Of a stretch of DNA of 64,000 nucleotides, positions 44,961 to 56,188 are shown in pieces; within the stretch, counting starts at the first letter, position 1; each line of letters starts with the position of its first letter. The position numbers and the translations under genes are program-made. The DNA comes from Phyto melanocephala. Its lineage: Eukaryota > Arthropoda > Insecta > Diptera > Rhinophoridae. The notes beneath the pieces are model-generated. The model was not told the DNA's origin. It made no database searches and saw only the letters and a program-made list of their open reading frames with translations. The stretch covers positions 76,201,797 through 76,265,796 of the forward strand of contig OW799233.1 in NCBI GenBank assembly GCA_941918925.1, read 5' to 3'.

Positions 44961-45150
44961 GCACTCTTTTCTACATAGTACGCAAATCATTCGAATAGAT
45001 ATTTTTTGTGAATGATATTAATTCGAATGAATTAAATTTTCACATTCTGACGAATAATTCTGTTTGTTTTCCGAATCTTAAAAATAAAATTTGCGAGACA
45101 AATGAAATTTAAAAAAAATTGAAAATAAATTACTCTCCACAATCTATATA

Positions 45151-45529
45151 TGTGACAGCGAATAGAGAAAGGGACCTAAGGGTAAAAAAACAATTTGCAC
45201 TTTTTTTTTAATATGGACAACATCTGAGCATCGAATGAGACCAATGCCATGCCCCAAAAGTGTTCCCTCACAGAGATATGCGCGTTTTATAAAAGTGAAG
45301 TCGACGATTCTAAGCGCAAATAAAAAGGGACCTAACGGTAAAATTTATTTATTTTCATTTTTCCCCTACTAAATTAACAAAATAACTTGATTTTACGAAA
45401 CTACAAAAAATTTATTTTTTTTCCTTATGAACAACTGAAAAAAATAGAAAAATCATTTAATCTTTAAAATGGCTCTCCTCAACAAAACCTGTTTTTACCC
45501 TCAGGTCCCTTTCTCTATGTGCTGTCACA
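45151..45529. mobile_element. 379-bp MITE with ~38-bp inverted ends
   Basis: Ends tgtgacagcgaatagagaaa (45151) and, reversed, tgtgacagcacatagagaaa (45529), both followed by gggacct[a/g]agggtaa. It sits inside the atctata/tatataaaag start motif of the 120-bp-array repeat, giving a TATA-type duplication. No ORF. Confidence 0.75.
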
Positions 45530-46140
45530 TATATAAAAGTAAGACTCTGTCTGCCTGTGTGTGTTAGCTATAGACTCCGAAACTGTAAAACCGATCGGAC
45601 TCAAACTTTGGCAAGTTGTTGTACAGATTCCAGGAAGTGTTTATGGGTAGCAAAAAGTGGGCGGAACCACGCACATAAAAATTAGTTATAATTTTGAGGT
45701 ACTTGCACTAGACCGATTTTTCTAAAACTTTGCACACATATTGAGCTGTCGTAACTTTACAATTGCGTGATTAGAAAAGTGGGCAGGGCCACCCACATAA
45801 AAAAAGTTATGATTTTGAGTTACTTGCACTGGACCGATTTTTCTGAAACTTTACACACATATTAAGCTGTCGTGACTATATAATTTCGTGATTGTAAAAT
45901 TGGGAAGGGCCGCGCCCATTAAAACGGTTATAATATTGAAGTACTTGAGCTTCACCGATTTTTCTGAAACTTTTTACACATATTGAGCTGTCATGACTAT
46001 ACAGTTTCATGAATAGAAAAGTGGGCAGTGTGACGACCATAAAAAATTTAATAATTTTTAGCCTTGCACTTGATATTCAATTAAAATTCAGATTGCAATT
46101 TTTTTCATTAAGGGGCGTAGCAACGCACACTGGATTTGGA
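45530..46140 (+). repeat. 120-bp tandem-array repeat (copy 2)
   Basis: Same family as 1082-2575: leader gttagctatagactccgaaa, four units (gtgggcggaaccacgcacat etc.) and the tail ttaaggggcgtagcaacgca. It starts right after the MITE at 45529. Confidence 0.75.
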
Positions 46141-46672
46141 TAGTTTAAATATAAAATTCCTTACAAGAATAATTCATTCAAAGAACATAATCGAAAAATT
46201 AAAAAAAATCGATTCACAAATAGAATTTTTATTATTTTATTTGAAGAAAAGTTAGCAGCGTTGCCATTTTAGTTTATTATTTTTGTTGTGTTAATGAGGA
46301 CAATTTCACCATTTTAGGAATTTAAGAAAATATTTTAAGGACTTTAATTTTTAGTTTTTCCAACTTTTTGTTTCTCCCCAAATTTTTGTTACACAAAGTA
46401 AATACATACGTTAAAGGCAATTTCATTTAGTATTGAACACCAGGCAATATGAAATTTTAAAGAATTATTGTATGTATGTCTGATTAGTGATAAAAAACAT
46501 AAGTATAAACGGGTTTCAAACAAGCAATTCGGATTAAATATAATTATATCGGTGGTTTTCATGGGCATGGTATGTCTTAAAATCAATTTTTTCAGGAGAG
46601 CCATAAAACCGTTTTATATAAAACAACGGGTTAGGTATTGAACTTTTTAAACTTTTTTTTACCATTCATGCC
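46141..46672. other. AT-rich DNA, no gene seen
   Basis: Unique-looking AT-rich sequence between the tandem array and the BEL 3' LTR. The 71-codon ORF on the minus strand has no recognisable domain. Confidence 0.35.
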
Positions 46673-46895
46673 TGTTAAAACTGTTGTGTTGTTTTAACAG
46701 AAAAATGAGACGCCAGCACTTTAACCGTGTCTCTACTAAGGTTTTAGTACGTAAATAAAATTATATATCAAATCACTAGCACTTGAACCAGGATTTGATA
46801 AATGAGGTGCGATGTTTGATTGTCTGATGTGCACTCAACTTTATTGTTATAATTTTTCCTATATATATATAAACAAGTATAACATAAACAAATAT

Positions 46896-48376
46896 TATTT
46901 AAATTTTTAATCAGGCTTGAGTTCATATTAATATTCTTTATTTTTACAAAGAATTTTTTTTAATTGTGATAAATGAAAGAATAAATCTTGAAAAATTATA
47001 TTTTTACCGACACTAGCCGAGTGGAATGCATTTTCGAAACCAGCTACGATTTCATCATCAGCACTCTCTGATCGGTGCCCTGTGTTTATATAAATTGAAT
47101 TTTTATTTTGTCGAACTTTTCTGTTTAAACTATTATTTAAATTTTTAATCAGGCTTGAGTTCATATTAATATTCTTTATTTTTACAAAGAATTTTTTTAA
47201 TTGTGATAAATGAAAGAATAAATCTTGAAAAATTATATTTTTACCGACACTAGCCGAGTGGAATGCATTTTCGAAACCAGCTACGATTTCATCATCAGCA
47301 CTCTCTGATCGGTGGTTACATGTTGGTTGTAAATATCATCTATTTAACTCACGGAACTTATGTTAATTGAATTCGGTAACTAATTTTTAGTTTTTCCTAT
47401 TTCATATATTTTTACCACAATGAGTTAGATTGAAATTTTAACCAAACAGCAAGCCTTTTTACTTTTGTTTGTTATTATCTTTCATTTATCACTATTTTTG
47501 TCCTGCTCTAGCCACCAGTTAGGTAGCGATAAGAACAGATAATTGTTTTTAACAATCAATGTTTATAATCATTTGTTTTATTTTCTGTGAGGTCAGTATA
47601 CAACGAAATGTTGACTGACTAACAGTGAATGAATGATTTTTTGCACCGTGCCCTGTGTTTATATAAATTGAATTTTTATTTTGTCGAACTTTTCTGTTTA
47701 AACTATTATTTAATTTAAAAATTTAAATAATAGTTTAAACAGAAAAGTTTAAAAATTTAAATAATAGTTTAAACAGAAAAGTTCGACAAAATAAAAATTC
47801 AATTTATATAAACACAGGGCACGGTGCAAAAAATCATTCATTCACTGTTAGTCAGTCAACATTTCGTTGTATACTGACCTCACAGAAAATAAAACAAATG
47901 ATTATAAACATTGATTTTTAAAAACAATTATCTGTTCTTATCGCTACCTAACTGGTGGCTAGAGCAGGACAAAAATAGTGATAAATGAAAGATAATAACA
48001 AACAAAAGTAAAAAGGGTTGCTGTTTGGTTAAAATTTTAATCTAACTCATTGTGGTAAAAATATATGAAATAGGAAAAACTAAAAATTAGTTACCGAATT
48101 CAATTAACATAAGTTCCGTGAGTTAAATAGATGATATTTACAACCAACATGTAACCACCGATCAGAGAGTGCTGATGATGAAATCGTAGCTGGTTTCGAA
48201 AATGCATTCCACTCGGCTAGTGTCGGCAAAAATATAATTTTTCAAGATTTATTCTTTCATTTATCACAATTAAAAAAATTCTTTGTAAAAATAAAGAATA
48301 TTAATATGAACTCAAGCCTGATTAAAAATTTAAATAATAGTTTAAACAGAAAAGTTCGACAAAATAAAAATTCAAT
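46896..48376. repeat. Long inverted duplication (~0.6-kb arms) in the BEL 3' LTR region
   Basis: 47132-47715 and 47720-48376 are nearly perfect reverse complements. Landmarks: gaggtcagtatacaacgaaa versus its reverse near 47868, tggctagagcaggacaaaaa, ccactcggctagtgtcggca, and ttctgtttaaactattattt at both centre and ends. 46896-47131 is a direct shorter copy lacking the ~0.34-kb middle between cggtg and ccctgtg (shared CAC at the breakpoint). cataaacaaatatta occurs at both outer edges (46883 and 48380). RNA from here would fold into a long hairpin. Confidence 0.85.
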
Positions 48377-48379
48377 TCA

Positions 48380-48661
48380 TAAACAAATATTAATTTACTA
48401 TAAAAGAATAAAGTACAACTAAGAAAATTGTAATATAAACAAATATTAATAACAACAAAAATGCAATTAAAGAAAAACTAAGTCAGCAAAATGTGCCACG
48501 CTTGAGTTCAACAACTTATACATAAACAAATATTAATTTACTATAAAAGAATAAAATACAACTAAGAAAATTGTAATATAAACAAATATTAATACCAACA
48601 AAAATGCAATTAAAGAAAAACTAAGTCAGCAAAATGTGCCGCGCTTGAGTTCAACAACTTA
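48380..48661 (+). repeat. Two tandem copies of a ~140-bp unit
   Basis: cataaacaaatattaattta through gagttcaacaacttat occurs twice (about 48380-48520 and 48521-48661), differing at a few bases. It lies between the inverted duplication and the end of the BEL coding region and may be part of its LTR. Confidence 0.7.
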
Positions 48662-48987
48662 TTTGATAATGAACCGCGAGCAATTAACAAAATATGCAAC
48701 TATGCAAAATGAATTTTGGCTTACTGTGTTATGCAGAAAAAAAGGGCAATGTACACTAAAGTTAGACGAACTTGTTTTAAATTTCACACAGTAAAAATAA
48801 GAAATTATGCAAATAAATTTGGGTCAATAACTTATTATTTACAGACAAGAATATAAGCAAATTAATATATGTGTTAACTTGCTGCCCCCGCAACAAACAA
48901 AGAAACCCAAATGGCTGTGTAGGACTCGTTACTGGCTCATTTTGCTAACTTATTAATTATGTAGAAATTAATACGAGAGATTAGACT

Positions 48988-49660
48988 TTAGCATGCGGTG
49001 GTTTGTTGCTGCGAAACTGGATCTGGCTCAAATTTGTTCTGCAACTTCTTGCATTTGTAGACTATTGTGATAGTAGTCACTAATACTAACGCTATTGCAA
49101 CGTATCGAACAATTAATCCATGGGTACTGCGGTCAATCTCTTTTGTGGGAGGCGTAGATTTGGAAATTTGTTCAAAATGAATACCAGGTTTGTTGTTGAA
49201 GTTAGTTATATTGATTTGATTTCCCATGACCAATGGAAAAACCAATAATGTAAAAATGGTGAGCAACAAAGTTGAGTTTGGGCGTGAACGTTTTGTTGGA
49301 ATGGATGACAATGTTGGGGATCGTGACCTGGTTAATGGGTTACTCATGGGTAGTGATGCTGGATCAGGTATTTTTCCAGGTTGTTTCTCTTCTTCTTTAG
49401 TTTCCGTAAATAGTGGGGTTAGTCTATGGATAGGTCGCTTAAATATTCCTCTTTGTGTTTTAACGTCACATACTCTTACCAAGTCATCATAACCCTTGTA
49501 AGTCTTTATTATTCGTCCCAGAGGCCATTGTAGAACTGGTAGATGATCTTCCTTAAGTATTACCATTGTGTTTGGTTGAATCTCTCTAATTGGTCCTTTC
49601 CATTTGTGCCTTTGCTGTAATTCGTTAAGGTATTCTTTGGACCATTCGCCAAAAGCCGTG
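48988..49660 (-). pseudogene. BEL integrase C-terminus fused to a shortened envelope-like tail
   Basis: In frame from about 49655 (after a frameshift): EWSKEYLNELQQRHKWKG, VILKEDHLPVLQWPLGRI and RGIFKRPIHRLTPLF form the DUF5641-type end of a BEL integrase. Then come a Ser/Pro/Arg linker, a hydrophobic segment (about residues 99-115 of the 192-aa frame) and an NITNFNNKPGIHFEQ stretch resembling the start of roo-type envelope proteins. A second hydrophobic segment near the C-terminus is followed by a basic tail (CKKLQNKFEPD). The usual long ectodomain is absent, so this is a deleted, non-functional envelope-like relic. Confidence 0.65.
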
Positions 49661-52030
49661 TTTGAGTTGTGATACGAGATGCCATCTCCTCAGCAAGCCT
49701 CCTGTCGGACCTTCTGTTTGTACATCAACGCTTGATGTTAACTCTTCACCAATCAAAAAATGACCTGGGGTTATGGCATTTAAATCATTAGCATCTGATG
49801 AGCTTGGAATGAGAGGTCGGGAGTTTAAGATGGCTTCAATTTCTATTACCACAGTTTCAAGTTCTTCGTATGTGAGCGATGCTGCTGAGACATTTTTTAT
49901 TAATAGATGCTTCGCTGATTTTACTGCCGCCTCCCATAGTCCACCAAAATGTGGTAATCGTGGGGGGATGAATTGAAAGTCGATTCCTTTTGTGCTGCAT
50001 GCCTTAATGATGGACTCTTGTGCCGGTTGTGCATAACTGACGTCATTAAGCTCCTTAAGTTGGTTTCGGGCTCCCACAAAATTTGTTGCATTATCATAAT
50101 ACAGTGTTTTGCAGTGGCCTCTTCTCGCTATGAAACGTTTTAGCGCTCCCATGAAAGCGTCTGTTGTCAATTCAGTGACAAGCTCTAAGTGCACTGCCTT
50201 AGTGGCAAAGCAGCAGAACACTGCGAGATAGGCCTTTTGGGGTCGCTTTCCTCTTGTTTTAAAATGTACAAAAAATGGCCCGCAATAGTCCACTCCCGAA
50301 TTTAAAAATGGTCGAGCTGGCTGCACCCGATGTTCTGGAAGGTTTCCCATAATTTGACTATACATGTTTGGCCTCGCTTTTGTGCATCGTACGCACCGTT
50401 GGACAATTGCTCTTGTTAGGCTTTTCCCCTTGATGGGCCAAAAACGCTGTCTTACTTGTGCCAGTAATGCTTGGGTGCCACAGTGATAGTGTTCTTTGTG
50501 TAATTTCTCTATCAGAAGGGTCACAAGTGGATCTTTGCTCGGAAGAATCATTTGATGAGTTGCGTCAAACTGCTGCGTGGAAGAACTTAGTCGTCCACCC
50601 ACTCTAATTATTCCTTCTTCATCTAAAAATGGCGCTAGGGAGCTTAAAGGATTTGAACTCGGGACAAACTTATCCCTTATGAGTGCGCTTTTCAGGTCAC
50701 TGAAGTCGGATGCTTGTATTTGGCGTACAATTATCTTAAGTGCTGATTCGAGCTCTACTGGTGAAAGCTGCATGTGTTTCGGTCTGGACGCCTTTGGTTG
50801 TCTTGTATTTCTTGTAAATCGTAACATGTACGCGACAATCCTTTGTACATGTAAAAATTAATTCTTTGAATGTATTGTGTAGATCCATGCGGCTTCATCT
50901 GTTGAAAGCGGGTTTGTTAGCACGGTTGATATGCAGTTGTTGTCATTCGATAATTCTCGCGTAACTGGATTTGTCCATTGGGCCTTGTGTTGATAGAGAA
51001 ATAACGGACCATACAACCACATGTTACAAGACGATAGCTCATGTGGCCTTATCCCTCTAGATAATATGTCTGCAGGATTTTGTTTTGATGGGACGTGGTT
51101 CCACTGATTTGGAATCGTTACCCGAAGGATTTTTACAATGCGATGAGCTACGTATACTGGAAGCTTCCCTGGATGATTGTGTAGCCAAGCAAGCACAATC
51201 TGGGAATCAGTCCAAAGAAAGGATCTCTTGTTTTGCCAGCCTAAATCAGCCATTACTCTTGTCGTAAGTTCAGCTGCCAGAAGCGCTGCGCATAATTCTA
51301 AGCGAGGTATTGTTTGTGTTTTTAACGGTGCTACACGCGACCTTGAGCAGAGGAGGTTGACCTTTACTGTTTTGTTCTTGTGTGCTACTCTGACATACAC
51401 TGCTGCCCCATAAGCTCTTTCTGAAGCGTCTGAAAAGGTATGTATCACAATATTTGTGTCTTCTTGATTGCTGAATATGTATCTAGGAAAGGTGACGTTG
51501 TTCAAACTCGCTAGGTCTGCTCTATATGATGACCAATTTCTTTCTAATCTTGTTGGGAGGTTCTCATCCCATTCAAGTTTTGTTTGCCAAGTCTGTTGAA
51601 GTAGGATCTTTCCAGTTACCAGTGCTGGACCAATCAAACCTAAAGGATCATATACGTGTGCTAAATCGGAGCTTATGGTCCGTTTTGTTGGGTGGCTGTG
51701 GTCTTGAATATTGACCTTTATACAAAATACATCTGAATTAGGACGCCATAGAAGTCCCAAAGTTTTAGTTGATGATATCTCCTTTGACTCAAAATTAAGA
51801 TTTACATATTCTTCTGTTAAATACTGATCACCCAAAGGCTTGTCCTTTATTGCCATGATCACCTTGTGATTGTTTTGGAACTCGTTAGCCAACTCTGTCA
51901 AAGCCTCCAATCTTTTCACAAAGTATGCTGGTGTTTTCCGATCCTTGGGATCCTTTGAGAAGTTCCTTGCGAGCGTTTCAATCTGAGCTCCTAAGTAGTG
52001 CTGGTTGCGCACTAATTCCTCAAATTCCAT
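49625..52030 (-). pseudogene. roo/BEL-like Gag-RT fusion, RNase H and integrase
   Basis: ATG at 52030 (MEFEELVRNQHYLGAQIETL) 26 nt past the primer site. About 80 Gag-like residues run directly into the RT C-terminal region (SSTKTLGLLWRPNSDVFCIK), followed by HVYDPLGLIGPALV, RNase H (IHTFSDASERAYGAAVYVR, RLELCAALLAAELT, LWTDSQIVLAWL, PSKQNPADILSRG). A TAA at 50858 is the only stop before the integrase: CGTQALLAQVRQRFWPIKGK, CVRCTKARP, GVDYCGPFFV (Asp), RGHCKTLYYDNATNFVGA (Asp) and PPRLPHFGGLWEAAVKSAKH (Glu). The DDE set is intact, while RT catalytic motifs and protease are missing. Confidence 0.8.
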
Positions 52031-52055
52031 GTTGTTCGATGCTGTGACAATCAAA

Positions 52056-52074
52056 AATCACGTCGGGGTCACCA
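52056..52074 (-). promoter_or_regulatory. Primer-binding site complementary to tRNA-Trp
   Basis: The plus strand reads aatcacgtcggggtcacca, identical in pattern to the 3' end of Drosophila tRNA-Trp with CCA. It is 2 nt from the LTR edge (52077) and 26 nt upstream of the Gag-like ATG. Confidence 0.75.
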
Positions 52075-52123
52075 AATGTTACAACTGTTGTGTTGTTTTA
52101 ACAGAAAAATGAGACGCTAGCAT

Positions 52124-52463
52124 ACATACATACATACATATTTAAGTTGCAAAAATATTCATAGGATGGTAGTGTAGTGGGTACACCACTGGACTATGAA
52201 GCTGGAGGTACGCTGTTCGATACCATTAAAGTATTTGCTGAATATTTATTATTTTTCTAAACATTTTAATGTTCCATGGTCAATATGAGTAGTATATGAA
52301 ATATCATGACTAGCAAAATACGATGCACTATGAAAAAAAACTAAACTAAATACATATCTATTTTTATGTATTTTTCCCATTGAGTACCTAGTATACATTA
52401 ATACATATTATATATTTTAAATTTCAATAATGTATGCTCTATTACTCTTTACTTTTTCTTTTT
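52124..52463 (+). mobile_element. DINE-like fragment with tRNA-like segment
   Basis: Begins with (cata) repeats at the broken LTR. tagtgtagtgg (52170-52180) and gttcgatac (52215-52223) match pol III A and B boxes with 45-nt spacing, as in 25232-25285. Further sequence (gtatttttcccattgagta) also matches 25410-25440. The 3' hairpin is absent. Confidence 0.55.
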
Positions 52464-52571
52464 ATACCCTTCACATAGTGAAAAAGGGTATATATAGGTT
52501 TGTCATTCCGTGTGAAATTTTTACAATTTTCATTTCCGACCCCATAAGGTATATATTTTCTGAAAGCTTAT

Positions 52572-54324
52572 CACCCCAATTCTAAATATTCCCAGGGAAT
52601 TGAATTCCCCGGGAATTCATTTTTCCCGCGAATAAAATTCCCCTTTTCTAAACAGTCGGGGAAGGGAATAACAAGGGAGAGAATTTTACATTTTCGAAGT
52701 CAGCTGTTTGCTTTTGTTTTGACAAAATATTTGCTAATAATTTTTAGCGTAAAAAGTGAATATTCGTAAATAATAAAAAAAAATTGTTAAAAGTGAACAA
52801 AAATGTTTAGTGTAGCGTTGTTAATAATAATAGCTGAAGCAGAAAACTCTGAAGCACAAGAATAAGCAAAGGGTAGAAAGGAAAATGCTATGTGACGCCA
52901 GCAACCCACTTGAGTTGCCGCACACTTTGTAAATTTTACTTTTGGAAGGTTAGAAAAATATTACAGAATAAATAAACCGGCGTTTAAATATCTGTTGGAC
53001 GTGTTAAGGTATTCAGCCCAAACGTAAGTCCTCTGCAATTTCTCCAATCGTGAAATTAAGTGCGACTTTCCGCTTCTTTGCTGAAGGTTTGTACCAAACG
53101 GGTATTGATAAAGATTACGGTGTGTCTGTGGCTCAGTGTAGTGTTAGCAAAGTTCTGGCAGAAGTTATTAATATATAAGGAACATTTACGCCCAATGTAG
53201 ATAACTTTCTGCAGAAGTGACGTGCAAAAACGGAAAGTTGCGTTAGCTCTTTATGTGAAGTATGGCATTCCAAACGTTATTGGATGTGTTGACGGAACTC
53301 AAAAAATTAAAGGTCTGTGATCATGAGCTGAGGATTCAGTACGTTGATGCCTCACATCCCGGAGCGTGTCACGATTCATTTATTTGGAATTCTGGCGAAT
53401 TGCGTGCTCACCTTGAGCAAGAATACCTTAGAGGTGGCAGCAATTATTGGCTTCTTGGTAAAGTTTTGAATGATAACAGACAATTCATAAATTAAACATG
53501 CATTTTTTCTAGGAGGCTTATAGATGCCAGGATGAGCCTGTTGAAATAAAATTCACTCCAAGTGTTGAAATGTGGTTGAACGCATTAATGGTGTTTTAAA
53601 AAATAGATGGTGCTAGACAGCTGCACTACGCTCCAAAAAAGGCTGCTAAAATAACAAAATTTTGCTGTGCGTTGCATAATATCTGCATTCATTTTAAATG
53701 CAATGCTGAAGTAAACGATGTAGAAAATTTAGATTATTTGAGCGCTCAGGATAATGATGTGGTATCCTTAGACTCGCCACAATATTTATCCATTGCCCAA
53801 AATATTAGAAAATATAATAGAAAAATATTAGAAAAAATATTCCGAATAATCTCTAATAAATTTCTGTAATAAAGCCATTTCTTATATATGTATGTAGTAT
53901 ATACATTTTTTTAAATATATATAACATTTTATTAAAAAAATTTAAAAACTTCAAAAATGATAAAAAAAATTTAAAATTATTTTAAAACTAAAAAACAATT
54001 CATTATTCTGCTTCCTGTTTGTTGTTTTTATCCTAAAAGTAACAATAAATTACAATATTTATCACAATTTTTATAAAAAAATATTAAATACTTACATTTT
54101 TGTCACAACTCCCTTTGTTGGCGGATTTTTCCCAAAAATTGTTATTACATTCTCCCTTTAATTACCTTTTGTAATACCTACTTTTTTCCCAGGGAACAAT
54201 TTCCCAATTTCGAAGTTTATTTAGAATATGGGAAAGGGAACAAATTTCCCCGGGAGATATTTAGAATAGGGGAACAGGGAATAGGGAAAAAATTCCCAGG
54301 GAATTGTTATTTAGAATTGGGGTG
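52572..54324 (+). mobile_element. Harbinger-like transposon nested in DINE
   Basis: 1,753 bp with inverted ends caccccaattctaaata (52572) and its reverse (ending ggggtg at 54324), flanked by TAT at 52569-52571 and 54325-54327. Subterminal sequences repeat the palindrome ttcccagggaa and ccccgggaa on both sides. It contains a decayed HARBI1-like transposase (53010-53869). Confidence 0.8.
53010..53869 (+). pseudogene. Harbinger-like transposase relic
   Basis: Shifting frames give KLSATFRFFAEGLYQTGIDK (about 53052), VSVAQCSVSKVLAEVIN, YGIPNVIGCVDGTQ (first Asp, 53260-53305), DASHPGACHDSFIWNSGELR (second Asp, 53345-53405), VERINGVLKN (Glu, 53570) and LHYAPKKAAKITKFCCALHN through ICIHFKC (53620-53700). 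Several frameshifts and a missing stretch around the third motif make it inactive. No Myb-like gene is visible in this element. Confidence 0.7.
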
Positions 54325-54962
54325 TATGAATAGGGGAGTCGATTAAGCTCTGTCAGTCTGTCCCTCTGTCCGTGTGTGTTGAAATCAACTTTTTGAAGCC
54401 CCCCGACATAAGTTGGACCCCGGTAAGGTATTAAAATATCCGAAATATTCGGGAGTAGATCGGTATTGAAAATCAAGAACATCGGTACATAAACAACTGA
54501 GATATGAGTAAAAACCCACGAGCACCTCGATTTTTTTTTTCACAAAAACAACATTACAACAACAACATACATACATACATACAAACGTGTATACTGGTTA
54601 AACAAAACGTTGCATCGAATGCCAGCTGAGCCAAAAAAATTTTTTTTTTTATTTTTTTTTTTTTTTATTTAATATATAATTTATATTTATATTATTATTT
54701 TTTTTTATTTCTTTTGTGTTTTATATATATTATATATATAATAACTTTTTTTTTAATTTTTTTTTTATTTTTTATTTTTTTTTTTTTTGTTTTTTTAACA
54801 TACATACGTGAATTTATAATTTTACATGGGATGTTTTTATATATGTATGTACGTATTTCATATGGGATGAATTGTGACACAAACTACTGTTATTGCATGA
54901 CTACACGTTGTAAAGGGTATATAAGATTCGGCACGGGCGAATATAGCGCTCTTACTTGTTTT

Positions 54963-55155
54963 TAATTAAACTATATACGTAAATTTATTTTTTTACAATG
55001 GGATGTTTTTTATATATGTATGTTTTTTAAGTATGTACGTATTTCATATGAGATGAATGGTGATAAAAACTATTGCTATTGCATGACTACACGTTGTGAA
55101 GGGTATATAAGATTCAGCACATCCGAATATAGCGCTCTTACTTGTTTTCTTTCTA
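54963..55155 (+). repeat. Tandem duplicate of the DINE 3' end
   Basis: ttaattaaactatatacgta through actacacgttgtgaagggta, a degenerate hairpin attcagcacatccgaat and gcgctcttacttgtttt repeat the last ~190 bp of the preceding element. 3'-end tandem duplication is common for Helitron-type elements. Confidence 0.7.
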
Positions 55156-56188
55156 GTTTTATGTGTATTAAATATATGTATATATGAATTTGTTTACCAT
55201 ATTACTATGTAAATATTACTAATAATATTTTCAAAATATTACTAATAAATATTTCAACTAATTAATGTAATGTAAATATGTATGTAAATAATTGTAATAT
55301 TATAAATCTGTTATTATGTTTGTATTTCTGATATTATATTGATATTTATTTACTGTGAAACAAAAGATGATTCTGAACTTATATTTGTACTTATAAGAGT
55401 ACATATATTAATGTCAATTTATATATTTCTTCAAAATTGCTTATTATCTTAGGATAGATTGTAATTTAAATAAATGTAAAAAAAAATTAATTTTTCTTAA
55501 TTTTTTTTTTTTTATTTAATTTTAATTTTAATTTTGTTTTAATAAAATATAAATACCTGTTTTTTTTATAATGTTTGAATGAATTGTTTTTGAGTTATCA
55601 TTTAATATGATGGAATAGGACTTTTCAGCTGGGGTAAGTAGGGGGAAATAATTATAATATAAGGAGATGTTTGGGACATCTAAGACCCTTATCCTACGAT
55701 GTCATGGAGAGACTTGCCTGTCTCTAGTGGGAGGTTGTATTTTCCTGACATAACACCAGTCAGAAGTCCGATGTGTGTATGTGAGAGTAGGGAGTTGCAT
55801 ATGCTTTGGGTTCCTGCATATAATTTTTTAGTATTTGCTGGTATGATTTTTTTTATTAGTTGGTGAGTGCCAGACCAGTTAGTTGGCAAGAACCACCCCG
55901 TTCGGCGAGATCTAGCCGGAGCATACGCGAGCATACCAGCGCCGCCGACAATCTGGCCACTCGGTATTATTAGTAAGAGTTTCACCACACTCACCGTCAC
56001 TACACAATTGATATATGTATGTATGTATGTATATGCATATTAAATCTTACCGCCATATCATTTATACAATTAGGTGATTCACAACACGTCGTATCATGTC
56101 ATATTGTCCTAAAATTTTACACAGGTTTAAAAATGTTGTTGTTGCTTTTCAAACAAAAAGTGTCTTATAATAATAGAACTTTGTACGC
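55156..56188. other. AT-rich DNA with a GC-richer island; doubtful pol relic
   Basis: 55156-55660 is AT-rich without features. 55689-56000 is GC-richer and encodes on the minus strand CNSLLSHTHIGLLTGVMSGK, weakly like the region after RNase H in non-LTR elements (..HxxLLTGxxTGH). The match is too short to call. A tatg microsatellite lies near 56012. Confidence 0.3.

Larger units (their letters stand above)
46673..52123 (-). mobile_element. roo/BEL-like LTR retrotransposon, internally deleted
   Basis: Minus-strand element. LTR ends start (plus strand) tgttaaaactgttgtgttgt at 46673 and tgttacaactgttgtgttgt at 52077; the right one is cut at 52123 by a DINE-like repeat. A tRNA-Trp primer site lies at 52056-52074. 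Coding (52030-48988) is a Gag N-terminus fused to RT end, RNase H, integrase and a shortened envelope-like tail, with one stop and one frameshift. A polypurine tract (minus strand ttgcggggggcag-like, about 48880-48895) precedes the 3' LTR region, which is swollen by an inverted duplication (46896-48376) and a tandem pair. Confidence 0.75.
52464..54962 (+). mobile_element. DINE-1-like element interrupted by a Harbinger-like transposon
   Basis: Starts tatacccttcacatagtgaa and accccataaggtatatattt. It is broken at 52571 and resumes at 54325 with tatgaataggggagtcgatt and ctgtccgtgtgtgttgaaat, and ends with the hairpin attcggcacgggcgaat and gcgctcttacttgtttt (54962). It contains A/T tracts near 54640-54790. 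The intact twin at 24521 allows exact reading of the insertion site. Confidence 0.75.

Noticed and set aside
47107..48375. Small ORFs (MNSSLIKNLNNSLNRKV..) in the inverted duplication
   Set aside because: The frame is open only in the internally deleted copy and in terminal 20-30 codons of the others; no homology recognised.
49226..51714. Plus-strand ORFs opposite the BEL pol
   Set aside because: Antisense shadows of the well-supported minus-strand RNase H and integrase frame.
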